A stretch of DNA of 64,000 nt from Rhodopirellula bahusiensis (GCF_002727185.1 NZ_NIZW01000021.1:1-64000); one strand, 5' to 3'; counted from the first letter of the stretch, positions 18,219 to 27,724 are shown. Program-made: numbers and translations. Notes: generated from the letters alone by a model not told the origin.

Positions 18219-18824
18219 ATGGCTCAGTCAGTGGTTGCGGGACGCAGCCTCCAATGTGGAACCGGCGATGATCGCCAATCTGTTCCGCCACGCTTCGTGC
18301 ACCGCGTGTCTTTTCTCAACCCGCCCATTATTCGGTGGCGGATCCTGGCCTTCATCGCACTGGTGGGCTGCTTCACGTCGACCGCAGATGCTGAACTGCC
18401 GATCATTGGCAAAGTCGTGTCGGCTCTTTCGGTTTCAAATGCGAGCCGATCAAGTGCGACAGACCTCGTGTCGGCTGAGACGCCGATGTGGCACGACAAT
18501 TTTGAATCCGGGTGGGCTGCGGCGCGACGTTCGGGGCGGCCGATGCTGATCTTCATCACGTCCGAGCATTGCCGATTCTGTGACGCGATGAAACAGAACA
18601 CTCTTTGCGATGCGAGCATTCGGTCTCGATTGGCCAACGGATTTGTGCCGATCATCCTTCGGACCGATACCAACCCAGAGATTCTGGCTCGGATCCCCGT
18701 GCAGACTTATCCGACCACATTGTTAGCCGTTCCACGCGGCAAAGTGATTGCTCACCGAGTAGGCTATCAGCCACCCGACCGACTTCACGAACTGTTGGGT
18801 TTGGCTCCTTCCTCTCCGAACTGA
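18219..18824 (+). CDS. Thioredoxin-fold protein with C-R-F-C motif
   Basis: A 201-aa protein with a thioredoxin-like domain in its second half: WAAARRSGRPMLIFITSEHC begins the fold and the redox motif is C-R-F-C within SEHCRFCDAMKQ. The cis-proline region is VQTYPTTLLAVPRG. A hydrophobic segment (residues about 40-55, ILAFIALVGCFTSTADAE) looks like a signal peptide, but it is preceded by some 35 odd residues. Translation may therefore start at the in-frame GTG of VSFLNPP (residue 31) instead of the ATG with a GAGGGGG site. It is likely a periplasmic thiol oxidoreductase, with no identified partner. It ends 8 bp before the aldolase gene. Confidence 0.8.
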   Translation: MAQSVVAGRSLQCGTGDDRQSVPPRFVHRVSFLNPPIIRWRILAFIALVGCFTSTADAELPIIGKVVSALSVSNASRSSATDLVSAETPMWHDNFESGWAAARRSGRPMLIFITSEHCRFCDAMKQNTLCDASIRSRLANGFVPIILRTDTNPEILARIPVQTYPTTLLAVPRGKVIAHRVGYQPPDRLHELLGLAPSSPN

Positions 18825-18832
18825 CTCCCGCC

Positions 18833-19816
18833 ATGAATCGACGCATCTCCGGCATTTTGACTCCCAACATCACGCCGGTGGATGACCGGGGACGCGTTGA
18901 TGAAGACAAGTTGCGAGGGTACGTCGATTGGTTGATCGATCATGGCGTGGACGGTTTGTACCCCAACGGCAGCACGGGCGAATTCGTTCGCTTCACGGCG
19001 GAGGAACGTCGCCACATTGTTCGGATCGTGGTGGATCAGGCCGCCGGTCGAGTTCCCGTGCTCGCGGGTGCTGCGGAAGCGAACGTGGACGAAACGATCG
19101 AGGCTTGCAACGCCTACGGGGACATGGGCGTCCGAGCCGTCGCAATTGTCGCGCCGTTCTACTACCCGATCAGCAGCGAAGGTGTGCACGCTTACTACGC
19201 GCGAATCGCTCGCGACGTGAGAGTTGACGTGACGCTCTACAACATTCCGCTGTTCGCGTCACCGATCGAAGTCGATGTCGTGATTCGTTTGGCGGAAGAG
19301 TACCCGCGAATCATCGGTTTGAAGGACAGCTCGGGAGACTTGCCAAACTTGATGCGAATGATGGCCGCCATCCGGCCGATGCGAGAAGATTTTTCTTTCC
19401 TGACGGGCTGGGACGCTGCGCTGGCGCCGATGTTGATTGCCGGAGCCGACGGAGGCACGAATGCGAGCAGCGGCGTGTTGCCTGAATTGACGCACGCAAT
19501 CCACCGAGCTGTTTCGGATGGTGATCACAAATTGGCGATGGAACTGCAGTACATGCTGTTGCCATTGTTTGACGCAATGATCGGACTGGGCGAATTCCCC
19601 GAAGGATTCCGAGCCGGTGCGCGTGCCCGTGGTTGGGATCTGGGGCGTGGGCGCGTGCCGTTGTCAGAGAAGCAACAGGCGTTGATCGTGACAGCGGAAC
19701 GCGAGATCGATGCGATCGTCCGCTCAACTCAAGCGAAGATGTCCGGCTCATCGGAGTTGCCGCTGGAAGCGATCCAAGTGATTGCTCGCCGGGTGATGGA
19801 ACAGCTCGAGAAGTAG
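18833..19816 (+). CDS. Dihydrodipicolinate synthase/N-acetylneuraminate lyase family aldolase
   Basis: A 327-aa (beta/alpha)8 class I aldolase. The Schiff-base lysine is Lys164 in IIGLKDSSGD, the catalytic tyrosine is Tyr136 in LYNIP, and the carboxylate-binding loop is NGSTGE at 45-50. The reaction splits or joins pyruvate with an aldehyde. Whether it is dapA (lysine pathway) or a sugar-acid aldolase cannot be settled; the Ser in GSTGE and the lack of lysine genes nearby favour a sugar-acid substrate, weakly. The ATG at 18833 is chosen over an upstream in-frame start because the fold begins right after it. It lies 8 bp after the thioredoxin-like gene and may be cotranscribed. Confidence 0.9.
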   Translation: MNRRISGILTPNITPVDDRGRVDEDKLRGYVDWLIDHGVDGLYPNGSTGEFVRFTAEERRHIVRIVVDQAAGRVPVLAGAAEANVDETIEACNAYGDMGVRAVAIVAPFYYPISSEGVHAYYARIARDVRVDVTLYNIPLFASPIEVDVVIRLAEEYPRIIGLKDSSGDLPNLMRMMAAIRPMREDFSFLTGWDAALAPMLIAGADGGTNASSGVLPELTHAIHRAVSDGDHKLAMELQYMLLPLFDAMIGLGEFPEGFRAGARARGWDLGRGRVPLSEKQQALIVTAEREIDAIVRSTQAKMSGSSELPLEAIQVIARRVMEQLEK

Positions 19817-19925
19817 TGCTCGGAATTGAGCGAGTCCGCGTTCATGCATGGGACACGTGAAAGCGATTTCACGGTACCATGAACCGCCGACCTGTTTCGT
19901 GTTCATTGCATCGTGTTTTACCCTC

Positions 19926-20987
19926 ATGGCGAACATCCGTCCGTTTCGCAACTCTGATCTTCCCGGCCTGTTCGACGTTTGGATGCGTCACTGGGAAACC
20001 GCCGGTCAGATTCCGCCGGTCAGCGTTTCGATTTTGGAACGAGCCGTGCTTTCGCGAACGTTCTTTGATCCGGCCAGCCTGCTGGTTGCCGAGGTCGACG
20101 GGGAAGTGGTGGCCTGGTGTCATCAGTTTTCAGATGATTGGCGGTCACCTTCGCCCGAATTGTTGGAAGCGGATTCGCCGCAAGCCATCGCGGAAGTTCC
20201 CGAGGTCGATGCGGTCCCAACATCGTTGGTCGCGGCGATTTGTTTTGCTGGCGAGTCCGGGTTGGCCGTGTGCGATTCGCTGCTGATTGAAACGATGCAA
20301 CGAGCAGCGGACGCGGGTGTCAAACGGATGTGCGTCGGTCCGGTTCGGGATGCCAGAAACGGCTACGGCGGATTGCCTCCGATCGGACACGGGTTGGGAG
20401 TTCCAGTTTCGGACGCGCGAGTCGCATCGTTGCTGTCTCGACACGGATTCCATGTTGCTCGCAGCTTGCTACGTCTGGTCGTGAACACGTCGACTTATCG
20501 TCCGCCCGTCAATCGCGAGTTTTTGCAGCTGCGTCGGTCGACTCGGATTGATCAGCTTCCTTTGTTGCCGATGAATCATCGAAGCGCGGTCGCGATGAGC
20601 CATTTTGACATGGAACGCAACGTCTTGGTGGACCACCAAACGAACGAACAGTTGGCCGCAATTGATTTGTGGGTGGGTGATCCGGAAGGCCAAGTGATGG
20701 ATGGGGCGCGGTCCATTTTGTCGCTTCGTTTGATGCACCCGGTCGAGCTGAACGGCGTTCCCGCCTCGCGACCGAAGAAGGGATTTGTGGCTTCGATGGC
20801 GGAACGAGAATTATCGACGCACGAGCAATTTTTGGTTTCTTCGATCGTGCAATCGCTTTCCAATCGCCAGATCTTCACCGTTGAAACCACAATCGATTCC
20901 GACGCGGTGAAGTTGAAAGGGCAGTTCGCGACGTTGAAGTTCAGCGAAGACGAGCAAGGACGGCAGTGGGAAAAGGACCTGGTCTGA
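19926..20987 (+). CDS. GNAT-family N-acetyltransferase-like protein
   Basis: A 353-aa protein whose first part reads like a GNAT acyltransferase: NIRPFRNSDLPGLFDVWMRHW at the start, then SLLVAEVDGEVVAWCHQF. A further stretch (VCDSLLIETMQRAADAGVKRM and ARVASLLSRHGFHVARSLLRL) resembles the second half of the fold. The last 150 residues are not recognised and may be a second degenerate GNAT domain. The ATG at 19926 starts the conserved part; an upstream start at 19848 adds 26 unconserved residues. The substrate is unknown. Confidence 0.7.
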   Translation: MANIRPFRNSDLPGLFDVWMRHWETAGQIPPVSVSILERAVLSRTFFDPASLLVAEVDGEVVAWCHQFSDDWRSPSPELLEADSPQAIAEVPEVDAVPTSLVAAICFAGESGLAVCDSLLIETMQRAADAGVKRMCVGPVRDARNGYGGLPPIGHGLGVPVSDARVASLLSRHGFHVARSLLRLVVNTSTYRPPVNREFLQLRRSTRIDQLPLLPMNHRSAVAMSHFDMERNVLVDHQTNEQLAAIDLWVGDPEGQVMDGARSILSLRLMHPVELNGVPASRPKKGFVASMAERELSTHEQFLVSSIVQSLSNRQIFTVETTIDSDAVKLKGQFATLKFSEDEQGRQWEKDLV

Positions 20988-21040
20988 GGTCGCATGGTCG
21001 CGGGGACGTGCTCTTGCGAAAAAGGCCGGCTCGGCAGCAT

Positions 21041-21997
21041 TCAGTCCGAGTCCGTTTCGGTTGGCATCGTTTCTGATCGGTCGTTGCGTTTAATCATCGA
21101 TTGAAAGAGCGGTTGATCGATCGTTTCCGAAAGAAACGTCACCGCGCCGTCGCCCTTGACGACGCTGGCCCCGCCAAAATGCCGGCTTCCCAATCCGCCC
21201 ACGAAATTCAGGTCGCTGAGCTGTTCTTCTTGCGGGATCGAGTTGATCGGATGGCCCGCGTTGCGAAGTGTTGCTCGCGTGCCGCTGCACCAGCCAAGTT
21301 CACTTGCGAAGGAACGTTTCTCACCCAGAAGGATGGTGGCGGACATCCCGTCGGAAATTTCTTCCGAACGAACCCATGCATTGAGGAACAGCAGGCCGTC
21401 GTTGGACGCACCGATGGGGCTGGTGTTTGAATGATGCAGCCCCGCGTAGCTCGCGTTTGTCGGTATGGACTCGTCAGCTGGGCAACGGAAGACCGGCACC
21501 ATGGTTTCGCGAATCAGGCGATTCGACTCAGCGTAGATGCTTGCCGATGAGTCGATCGATTGGAACAAACCCGTTTGGTCGACGTGGGGCAGCAAGGACG
21601 TCGCCCAATTGTGATGGTAGCCTTCAGGCTGGCTTGTGATGGAAAGATCGATGGTGGACGATCCAACTTCTGACGCAACCGGTGGTGAAGCCTCTGGCCA
21701 GAACCGGAACGTTGCATCAAAGGATGCAGTTCCCGATGGCAAGTGAGCTTGGTCACTCGAATAAGCCTGCATGGCCAACGCCAGGCGGATCAGATTTTGA
21801 TCGCAATTGCTGCGTCGCGTTAGTTCTCGCATGTTGCGAACAAACGGGATTGAGAGCGCCAGCAAGATCAAGACGATCAGGACCACGACGATGACTTCCA
21901 CCAGCGAAACACCCGATCTTGGCTCACGCCATGTTCGGCATTCGTGGGTGATTGATGGGTGAGGACGAAAGTCTCGGCGAGGGGAAGCAGCAATCAT
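21041..21997 (-). CDS. DUF1559 (H-X9-DG) pseudopilin-like protein
   Basis: A 318-aa member of the large planctomycete DUF1559 family. A type IV pilin-like N-terminus (GVSLVEVIVVVLIVLILLALSI, with Glu five residues after the likely cleavage Gly) provides a membrane anchor and assembly helix. The C-terminal signature is present as H-F-G-G-A-S-V-V-K-G-D-G. The leader is unusually long (28 residues) and basic. Function is unknown; family members are presumed to be minor pseudopilins or surface proteins. It is a lone gene here, running towards the GNAT gene. Confidence 0.85.
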   Translation of the reverse strand: MIAASPRRDFRPHPSITHECRTWREPRSGVSLVEVIVVVLIVLILLALSIPFVRNMRELTRRSNCDQNLIRLALAMQAYSSDQAHLPSGTASFDATFRFWPEASPPVASEVGSSTIDLSITSQPEGYHHNWATSLLPHVDQTGLFQSIDSSASIYAESNRLIRETMVPVFRCPADESIPTNASYAGLHHSNTSPIGASNDGLLFLNAWVRSEEISDGMSATILLGEKRSFASELGWCSGTRATLRNAGHPINSIPQEEQLSDLNFVGGLGSRHFGGASVVKGDGAVTFLSETIDQPLFQSMIKRNDRSETMPTETDSD

Positions 21998-22067
21998 GCT
22001 CGGATTTTATCGAGCCGAGCCACCTTCGCGAAGAAGAGGCATATTCGCGAAGAATGCTGGATTCAGT

Positions 22068-22829
22068 TCAGGCCGCTTCCGAGTGACCGGCGTTTTCCTG
22101 GTTGAAATCATCCTCGTCGTCTTCATCGTCAGCCGAGAATGTTTTCAATGCCGTGTCGATCGGCAGCGTTGCTGGCTCGGCTTCGGTCTCGTCGTGCTCC
22201 GCCGAACTGACGTTTTCAGCTTCAGGCTCGGTTTCGGGTCCAGATTCTTCGGAAGCTTCGGGATCGGATCCTTCCTGCAGTTCCCCGCGAGCATCGAGGT
22301 CGCGTTCCAGTCGGGCTCGTTCGCTTTCCCATTCAAGGTTCCAAGCGGCGGCGGCTTCCAATTTTGGAATTTCGATGAGCAAGGCGTCTGCGGCGTTCAA
22401 TCGCCCGGTGTGTCTTAGCACGGCGGCCAGCAGCAACAGTGCGGGCGGATCACGCGGTTCGATTGACAGACCCGCTGTCAACGCCTCTTCTGCCAACGCG
22501 TAGTTGCCCGTTAAATAGGCGCCTTGAGCTTCGGCAAAGCGGTCCGGTTGGGTGCTGGCTTGGCGGGGCGACAGCAACAACGGCAATTCGCGAATCGCAC
22601 GAACCGTCAGCACAACCCATGCGGCGACGGCGATCCAGCAGGCCAGCATGACTAACGCCCCGGACAGCCATCCGGGATAGATGAATTTGGCGATCAGCAA
22701 CGCGTTGACGACCGCGGCGAACGCGACGGCAGCGGGCAGGGCTGACAATCGTCCACGCCACCACAATTCCGACATACCCGGCCACAGGCACGTCCAATAA
22801 TGTTTCGCTTGGATCGACACGGTTTCCAT
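22068..22829 (-). CDS. Membrane protein with TPR-like region and acidic tail
   Basis: A 253-aa protein of unknown function. Two adjacent membrane helices lie at about residues 31-52 and 55-78. A short TPR-like region follows (FAEAQGAYLTGNYALAEEALTAGL, then PALLLLAAVLRHTGRLNAADALL). The last 75 residues are very acidic (EASEESGPETEPEAE and DDEDDEDD), so they are probably disordered in the cytoplasm. It diverges from the AEC transporter gene with a 59-bp gap. A role in membrane protein assembly would be a guess. Confidence 0.7.
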   Translation of the reverse strand: METVSIQAKHYWTCLWPGMSELWWRGRLSALPAAVAFAAVVNALLIAKFIYPGWLSGALVMLACWIAVAAWVVLTVRAIRELPLLLSPRQASTQPDRFAEAQGAYLTGNYALAEEALTAGLSIEPRDPPALLLLAAVLRHTGRLNAADALLIEIPKLEAAAAWNLEWESERARLERDLDARGELQEGSDPEASEESGPETEPEAENVSSAEHDETEAEPATLPIDTALKTFSADDEDDEDDFNQENAGHSEAA

Positions 22830-22888
22830 CGCATCACAGATACGAAATCCGGTGCCTGCACGACAAGTCGAAACGAGGGGGCCCGCCC

Positions 22889-23902
22889 ATGTTGATGGAC
22901 CCGGAAGCCTTCGCTGTCATCATCAGCAGTGTGCTGGGAGTTTTCTTGGTGATGGGCGTGGGCGCGGTTTGTCGTGTTCAGCATTGGCTGACGCATCAGG
23001 CCGACGTTTCGCTGGCAAAACTGACCGCGAAAGTCCTGTTGCCTTGTTTGTTTCTGGATCGAATTCTGGGTGATTCGACGCTGGATTCGTTGGCTTCGGC
23101 TTGGTTGCCGCCGCTGCTTGGTTTCACGATCACCACGTTTGGTTTTTTGGCAGCTTGGTACGTCGCGAAAACGGTCGGGCCGTTTGTGGGGCTGAAAACC
23201 GATGCCCAGCAACGAGCGTTTGCGCTTTGTGCGGGGATTTGCAATTACGGATACATCCCGCTGCCGTTGGCCCAGATCACCTATCCCAATGCGGAAGTCG
23301 AGATGATTCTGCACAACGTCGGCGTCGACATCTCGCTGTGGAGTGTTGGCGTGGCGATTGTCACAGGCAGCAAGGGCGGAAAGAAGCCGAAGGAGCACCA
23401 GAGTGCTTGGCGACGGAACTGGGAGCGGATCAGCCCGGTTGCCACCAGTGCTCCCTTGATCGCGGTCATTGTTGCCTTGTCCATTCGGGCATCGGGAATG
23501 GAGACGTTCATTCCAACTTCGGTGATGCGTTCCGTCGGGTTGTTGGCGTCCAGTTCGATCCCGCTCGGGTTGCTGCTCAGCGGAGCCATCCTGGTCGACT
23601 TCCTGCGGGCGGCGGACTGGACCGGATCGGCGCCGGTGATCGGATTGGCGGTTGGCTTCCGGCAATTGTTCATGCCGGTCGTGATGCTCGGCATCGCTGC
23701 GGTGACAGTGACCGCGGCGGACTTGAAACAGGTGCTGCTATTGGAAGCCGCGATGCCATCGGCGGTGTTCCCAATCGTTTTGACAAGGCTCTACGAAGGC
23801 GACACGGCAACGGCATTGAGAGTCGTGTTGTCGACTTCGTTGCTTGGGATCGTGTTGATCCCGGTGTGGATGGCCATCGGAGCATGGTGGCTGGGCGTCT
23901 GA
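22889..23902 (+). CDS. AEC (auxin efflux carrier) family transporter
   Basis: A 337-aa integral membrane protein with about ten hydrophobic segments in two repeats. Typical family features are the DVSLAKLTAKVLLPCLFLDRI segment, the broken helix AGICNYGYIPLPL and the late pair LLEAAMPSAVFPIVL. Bacterial members move malate, malonate or other organic acids, or auxin-like compounds. The substrate is not predictable here and no metabolic operon is attached. The start ATG at 22889 is followed closely by a second possible one (MDPEAF). Confidence 0.88.
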   Translation: MLMDPEAFAVIISSVLGVFLVMGVGAVCRVQHWLTHQADVSLAKLTAKVLLPCLFLDRILGDSTLDSLASAWLPPLLGFTITTFGFLAAWYVAKTVGPFVGLKTDAQQRAFALCAGICNYGYIPLPLAQITYPNAEVEMILHNVGVDISLWSVGVAIVTGSKGGKKPKEHQSAWRRNWERISPVATSAPLIAVIVALSIRASGMETFIPTSVMRSVGLLASSSIPLGLLLSGAILVDFLRAADWTGSAPVIGLAVGFRQLFMPVVMLGIAAVTVTAADLKQVLLLEAAMPSAVFPIVLTRLYEGDTATALRVVLSTSLLGIVLIPVWMAIGAWWLGV

Positions 23903-23927
23903 TCGCTGGTGTGCACCAGCTGCGAAC

Positions 23928-24479
23928 CTACCAGCGAGCTTCCATTTGGCTGACGATGCGGTTTGCCAAATCTTCGATCGCTTTTTGAGTTGCCGTGTCG
24001 ATCGATTGGCCGGCCTCGGGTACGAAGCGTTCGTCTTGGCTGAACAGGATCGTCAGGTCGTCCGTGGGAACGATCGAGTTCTTCATCAGCAAGCGACCTT
24101 GTCGGTCCGACCATGATGCACGAACCTGAACGGCCGCGTCGAGAGCACGGACGTAGTCGGCATCGTTCTCGGTCAGCACGCGTTTGGTTTCGTCGATGAC
24201 TTCGCATCGCAACACCGTGTCGGCGAGCGGATCGGCGGTGACTTTGTAGGGCGTTCGCAGTTCAATTTCTTTGTTGAGTGCTTCTGTCAGCCGAATGCCC
24301 AGGTCTTCGCGAAAGGTTGAGTTGCGAATGATCGGAACATGCACCGTGCGAATGTTCTGCGGGAACAACGCGGCATTGCCGAACTGGTAAGGCGCACAAC
24401 CAAGCATACACGTCACGAACAAGGCCGCGAGGATACCGATTGAGGCAGTCGTGTTCTGGCGTTGTGGGTGACGGCTCAT
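23928..24479 (-). CDS. lptE: LptE-like LPS-assembly lipoprotein
   Basis: A 183-aa outer-membrane lipoprotein. The lipobox is at about residues 25-28 (MLGC) after a hydrophobic signal; then YQFGNAALFPQNIRTVHVPIIRNSTFREDLGIRLTEAL, the typical LptE opening, which in Gram-negatives plugs the LptD barrel that inserts lipopolysaccharide. LptD is not in the window. The start overlaps the stop of the bamD-like gene as ATGA, so the two are translationally coupled, joining two outer-membrane biogenesis factors. This supports a true outer membrane in the organism. Confidence 0.85.
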   Translation of the reverse strand: MSRHPQRQNTTASIGILAALFVTCMLGCAPYQFGNAALFPQNIRTVHVPIIRNSTFREDLGIRLTEALNKEIELRTPYKVTADPLADTVLRCEVIDETKRVLTENDADYVRALDAAVQVRASWSDRQGRLLMKNSIVPTDDLTILFSQDERFVPEAGQSIDTATQKAIEDLANRIVSQMEARW

Positions 24480-25684
24480 CGGTAGATCGACTCGTTGCTT
24501 TCGCCGGTCGATGAATTGAACTTGGTTTCCAATGGCGACGAGCGGCGGCTATCGGGGAAGATTCGCTTGAGCAAAGTCGCGGTGGCACGCTCGGCCGGCA
24601 CATCGGGGTAGCTCGTGATGGCTTCTAATCGTTCGCGAGCCCGATCGGCGAAAGGTGTGCTGGGGTAGTCACGCAAGATCATCTGGTAGTGCAAGCGTGC
24701 TGCGCCGTACTCGGATCGTTTCTCGCGATAGATCGCTCGGTCGTTCAGTTTCTCAGCACGGCGGAAAGCAACTTCGGCAGCGGCACGGGCCAACATTTCG
24801 GATGTCTCGGGATCTTGCAGTCGATCCGGGAAACGTTCGCGAGTTTGCCGGACCAGTTTGTCGGCTTCTTCCAGCATCAGTCCGCTGTATTTGGGGCCCG
24901 CGAAAACTTCGAGTTTGCAGCGGATGCCCATCAGGTGAGCGTTGAAGAAGTGATCGCTTTCCGGGAACGTTTCGCGAAGGTCGGTCAGGAACTCGTCCGC
25001 GGTTTCGAAATCGCTTTGACGCATGTACTCGACGGCCGCGGCCATGGTTGCGTCATCGGCCAATCGGCCGGTTGGATTGTCGTATCGGATTTGGTCCAGC
25101 ACGCGAACGGCGTGCCCTTCGGTGTCCAGTCGTGGTCGACTGGCGTCGAACAGATTGAATTTGAACCAGTCGTCCTCGGTCGCCTTTTCGGTGTCGATCC
25201 AGTACTGGGAAATCGCGAAGGCTCGCGCGGCGGCTTGGTCGACGTGGCGGTTGTTCGGGAAGTCTTTGTTCAGGCGTTCGTAGACGTCGGCGGCATCGGG
25301 CAATTGGTCGGAGAAGAACAGGCTTTCCGCTTGCATGAACATCGCGTCTTGTGCGAGCGCGGTGCCGGGTTGTGCGTCGGCGGCGCGAGCGAACAACTTC
25401 GCGGCGCGAGCAAAGTCTTTTTTCTCGGTGCCTTCCGCTTCGCCGTCGCGTTCGGTTTGGTTGGTGCGAGCGGCAGCGGCTCGGAACAGTTGGTCGGCTT
25501 CTTGATACAGCTGGCGAGCGCGTTCGGCGTCGGGTTGCTCACGCATGGTGAGGAAACGCATGGCACGGTCGGTTGAGTCCTTGGTGGATTCCCAAAAGCC
25601 CGTTTGAGCGTGCACAGATTCGTTGCCGAATAGTGGGCAGACGCAAATAGCAACAGCGAGTAACAGCAAACGGCGAGACGTCAC
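24476..25684 (-). CDS. BamD-like TPR protein (outer-membrane assembly)
   Basis: A 402-aa exported protein with a signal peptide (about residues 1-26) and several TPR-like repeats. Two patterns recall BamD: DAMFMQAESLFFSDQLPDAADVYERLNKDFPNNRHVDQAA early, and a final SEYGAARLHYQMILRDYPSTPFADRARERLEAI. BamD helps the BamA machine fold outer-membrane beta-barrels. There is no lipobox Cys in the signal, unlike standard BamD, and the protein is longer than usual (about 250 aa), so it is a BamD-like homologue. The start is a GTG. It heads the coupled pair with lptE. Confidence 0.8.
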   Translation of the reverse strand: MTSRRLLLLAVAICVCPLFGNESVHAQTGFWESTKDSTDRAMRFLTMREQPDAERARQLYQEADQLFRAAAARTNQTERDGEAEGTEKKDFARAAKLFARAADAQPGTALAQDAMFMQAESLFFSDQLPDAADVYERLNKDFPNNRHVDQAAARAFAISQYWIDTEKATEDDWFKFNLFDASRPRLDTEGHAVRVLDQIRYDNPTGRLADDATMAAAVEYMRQSDFETADEFLTDLRETFPESDHFFNAHLMGIRCKLEVFAGPKYSGLMLEEADKLVRQTRERFPDRLQDPETSEMLARAAAEVAFRRAEKLNDRAIYREKRSEYGAARLHYQMILRDYPSTPFADRARERLEAITSYPDVPAERATATLLKRIFPDSRRSSPLETKFNSSTGESNESIYR

Positions 25685-25749
25685 GAGCAGCTTCCTTCGG
25701 TCAAGTTCGAAATGACTCGTTGGAGATACTCAACCTCTTCGTCATGACG

Positions 25750-26583
25750 CTAGAGCGAATCGAGCTTGTCAGGAAGGAATGCTTGCATTCGCGGCTTTTG
25801 TCCAATCAACGATTCCAACGTTCGATTGAGCAGCCCGCGAAGGTCGCGGTAGATCGCCGGTGTCATCTCGGGAAACAGGCGTCCGATCGGGAATGAGCTG
25901 GACGGTGGCTGATTTGGGTTGTCAGTCTCTGTATCGAAGGAAGAAACAATATTCTGCTCGGGATCGCTGGCAAATTCACGCAGTGCGTCCAATGCATCCC
26001 AACTGGCCGTCATCAGGTGGCTTTGCGACGGACGACAAGTTTCGCAAACGACGCCGCCACCAACCAGCGAAAACGCCGCACGCCGGCGATTGCGTTCCGC
26101 GTCGCGCCCACACACGGTGCATCGCTGCGTCGCCGGAGCGTGTCCCAGCAATCGCAAGCACTGAGCGTCAAACGCCAACAACGTTTTCGCGACCGGGCCT
26201 TCGCCGTCGATCATTCCCATTGCCGACAGTGTCATGTCAAACAATTCGCGGTGCGGGTCGTCATCGTCGATCAGCAGTCGCAGCATTTCCGCGATGTAGT
26301 AACCGGCGTGAAGGCGATCCAGCGATCGCTGGGCTCCTCGAAAACGTCGCCGAAGCTTGGATTCGGTGAGCAGATCCAGTGTATCGCCTGGTTTATCGAT
26401 CAGCGTGATCGCGCAAACGGATAGCAGATCGAGAGATCCTTCGAACGGACCCTTCAACCGCCGAGCACCCTTGGCGAGCGCTGAGATCCGGCCGAGATCC
26501 TTTGTCAGCAACGTGACAATGAGGCTGGTTTCGCTGAAGTCCACCGTGCGCAGAACGATCGCGGTGGTGGATTGGTTGGACAT
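25750..26583 (-). CDS. recO: DNA repair protein RecO
   Basis: A 277-aa RecO, which loads RecA on SSB-coated DNA with RecR. The N-terminal OB fold starts TTAIVLRTVDFSETSLIVTLLTKDLG, followed by the GARRLKGPFEGSLDLLS region. A zinc site is formed by C-T-V-C and C-E-T-C (residues about 165-168 and 189-192). The helical C-terminus ends ALRDLRGLLNRTLESLIGQKP-like. The start ATG at 26583 is clear. Upstream lies a 622-bp gap before the divergent tpx gene. Confidence 0.93.
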   Translation of the reverse strand: MSNQSTTAIVLRTVDFSETSLIVTLLTKDLGRISALAKGARRLKGPFEGSLDLLSVCAITLIDKPGDTLDLLTESKLRRRFRGAQRSLDRLHAGYYIAEMLRLLIDDDDPHRELFDMTLSAMGMIDGEGPVAKTLLAFDAQCLRLLGHAPATQRCTVCGRDAERNRRRAAFSLVGGGVVCETCRPSQSHLMTASWDALDALREFASDPEQNIVSSFDTETDNPNQPPSSSFPIGRLFPEMTPAIYRDLRGLLNRTLESLIGQKPRMQAFLPDKLDSL

Positions 26584-27205
26584 GGAGCGAGTGAAAAGGG
26601 ATCCGACCCAATGTGGTCACTGATTCAGCGGCACCGCGCAGTCACCGAAGTGAATGGAGTGAGCTGAGTGCTGCCTGAAAGCGGAGGCGGCACCAGAATT
26701 CGTATGGGCATTGTAGGAGCGAGTTGCGCCCGAAGGGAGTGCGAGGAACTTTGAAATACGCAGCCGTTACATGCAAATCCCATTACTCCTGCGCACCCCG
26801 TTCGGACGCAATTCACTGCCACAAATTCTGCCGCTGAATGGCGCGTTGTCGGAACGAATACACCGTCATTTCGACGAGATAGGCGAATCCAACCACAACT
26901 TCGCGTAGTTTAGCTGCTCGTCCGATTAGGGAAACCTGCGCCCACCCGAATCGCCCTATTTGCTCACCTTTGTGCGCAGTATGCAACCGGAAATTTCGTA
27001 CACCGTTGCTTGTAAGTTCGGCGTTACTCGCGAAATGTCGTGTCTTGAGGCGATGGTTGTTAGACACTGCGGTGAAAAACAATCAAATTGACGGCAGTTT
27101 GCGTCATTGTTTGGCAGGGCAATGCCCGGGGTTCACGACCGGAACGACGATGCTCATACTGCCGGCTTCCCGTCCGACCTGTTCTCTCAATCAAAGTGAA
27201 TATCG
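26584..27205. other. 622-bp gap between recO and tpx
   Basis: Divergent intergenic region. Short open frames exist on both strands (for example 26813-27082 minus) but lack domains, signals or composition that would support coding. I find no tRNA, riboswitch core or strong hairpin. It must contain the recO and tpx promoters. Confidence 0.5.
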
Positions 27206-27724
27206 ATGAGTCAAAGTGGTGTGATCACGTTCAAAGGCAATCCGATGACTCTCGCTGGCAGCGAATTGGCCATTGGTCAAGCTGCTCCAGACTTCAGCCT
27301 GCACTACGCCCACGAAGGTTTGAAAGAATTGAAGTTGGCTGATCTGAAGGGCAAACCTTCGATGATCAGCATCGTGCCAAGCTTGGATACTCCAACTTGC
27401 GCGACTCAAACCAAGAAATTCAACGAGCAAATCGGCGAACTCGGCGACAAGATCAACGCCGTGACGGTCAGCCGCGATTTGCCATTCGCTCAGGCTCGTT
27501 TCTGCGGTGCGGAAAATGTCGAAATGCGAACCGCGAGCGATTACCAAACGCACGCATTCGGTGAAGACTACGGAGTCGAAATCGAAGAGTTGAAATTGCT
27601 GAGCCGAGCCGTCATCGTTTTGGATGCCGAAGGCAAAGTGGTCTACAAGCAAGTCGTGGCAGAAGTCACCGAAGAACCTAACTACGACGGAGCCCTGCAG
27701 GCTCTCAAAGATTTGGTTGGTTGA
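27206..27724 (+). CDS. tpx: Thiol peroxidase Tpx (peroxiredoxin)
   Basis: A 172-aa atypical two-Cys peroxiredoxin that reduces lipid and hydrogen peroxides using thioredoxin. The family's VTFKGNP-like start is present, followed by AGSELAIGQAAPDFSL. The peroxidatic Cys65 is in PSLDTPTCATQT and the resolving Cys100 in FAQARFCGAEN, the positions expected for Tpx. The ending is Tpx-like (YKQVVAEVTEEPNYDGAL). The start codon directly follows an A-rich AAAGTGAATATCG stretch. It is a single gene ahead of cdsA. Confidence 0.95.
   Translation: MSQSGVITFKGNPMTLAGSELAIGQAAPDFSLHYAHEGLKELKLADLKGKPSMISIVPSLDTPTCATQTKKFNEQIGELGDKINAVTVSRDLPFAQARFCGAENVEMRTASDYQTHAFGEDYGVEIEELKLLSRAVIVLDAEGKVVYKQVVAEVTEEPNYDGALQALKDLVG

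Noticed and set aside
26813-27082. An 89-aa minus-strand open frame in the recO-tpx gap
   Set aside because: There is no ribosome binding site, signal or domain, and the composition looks like chance.
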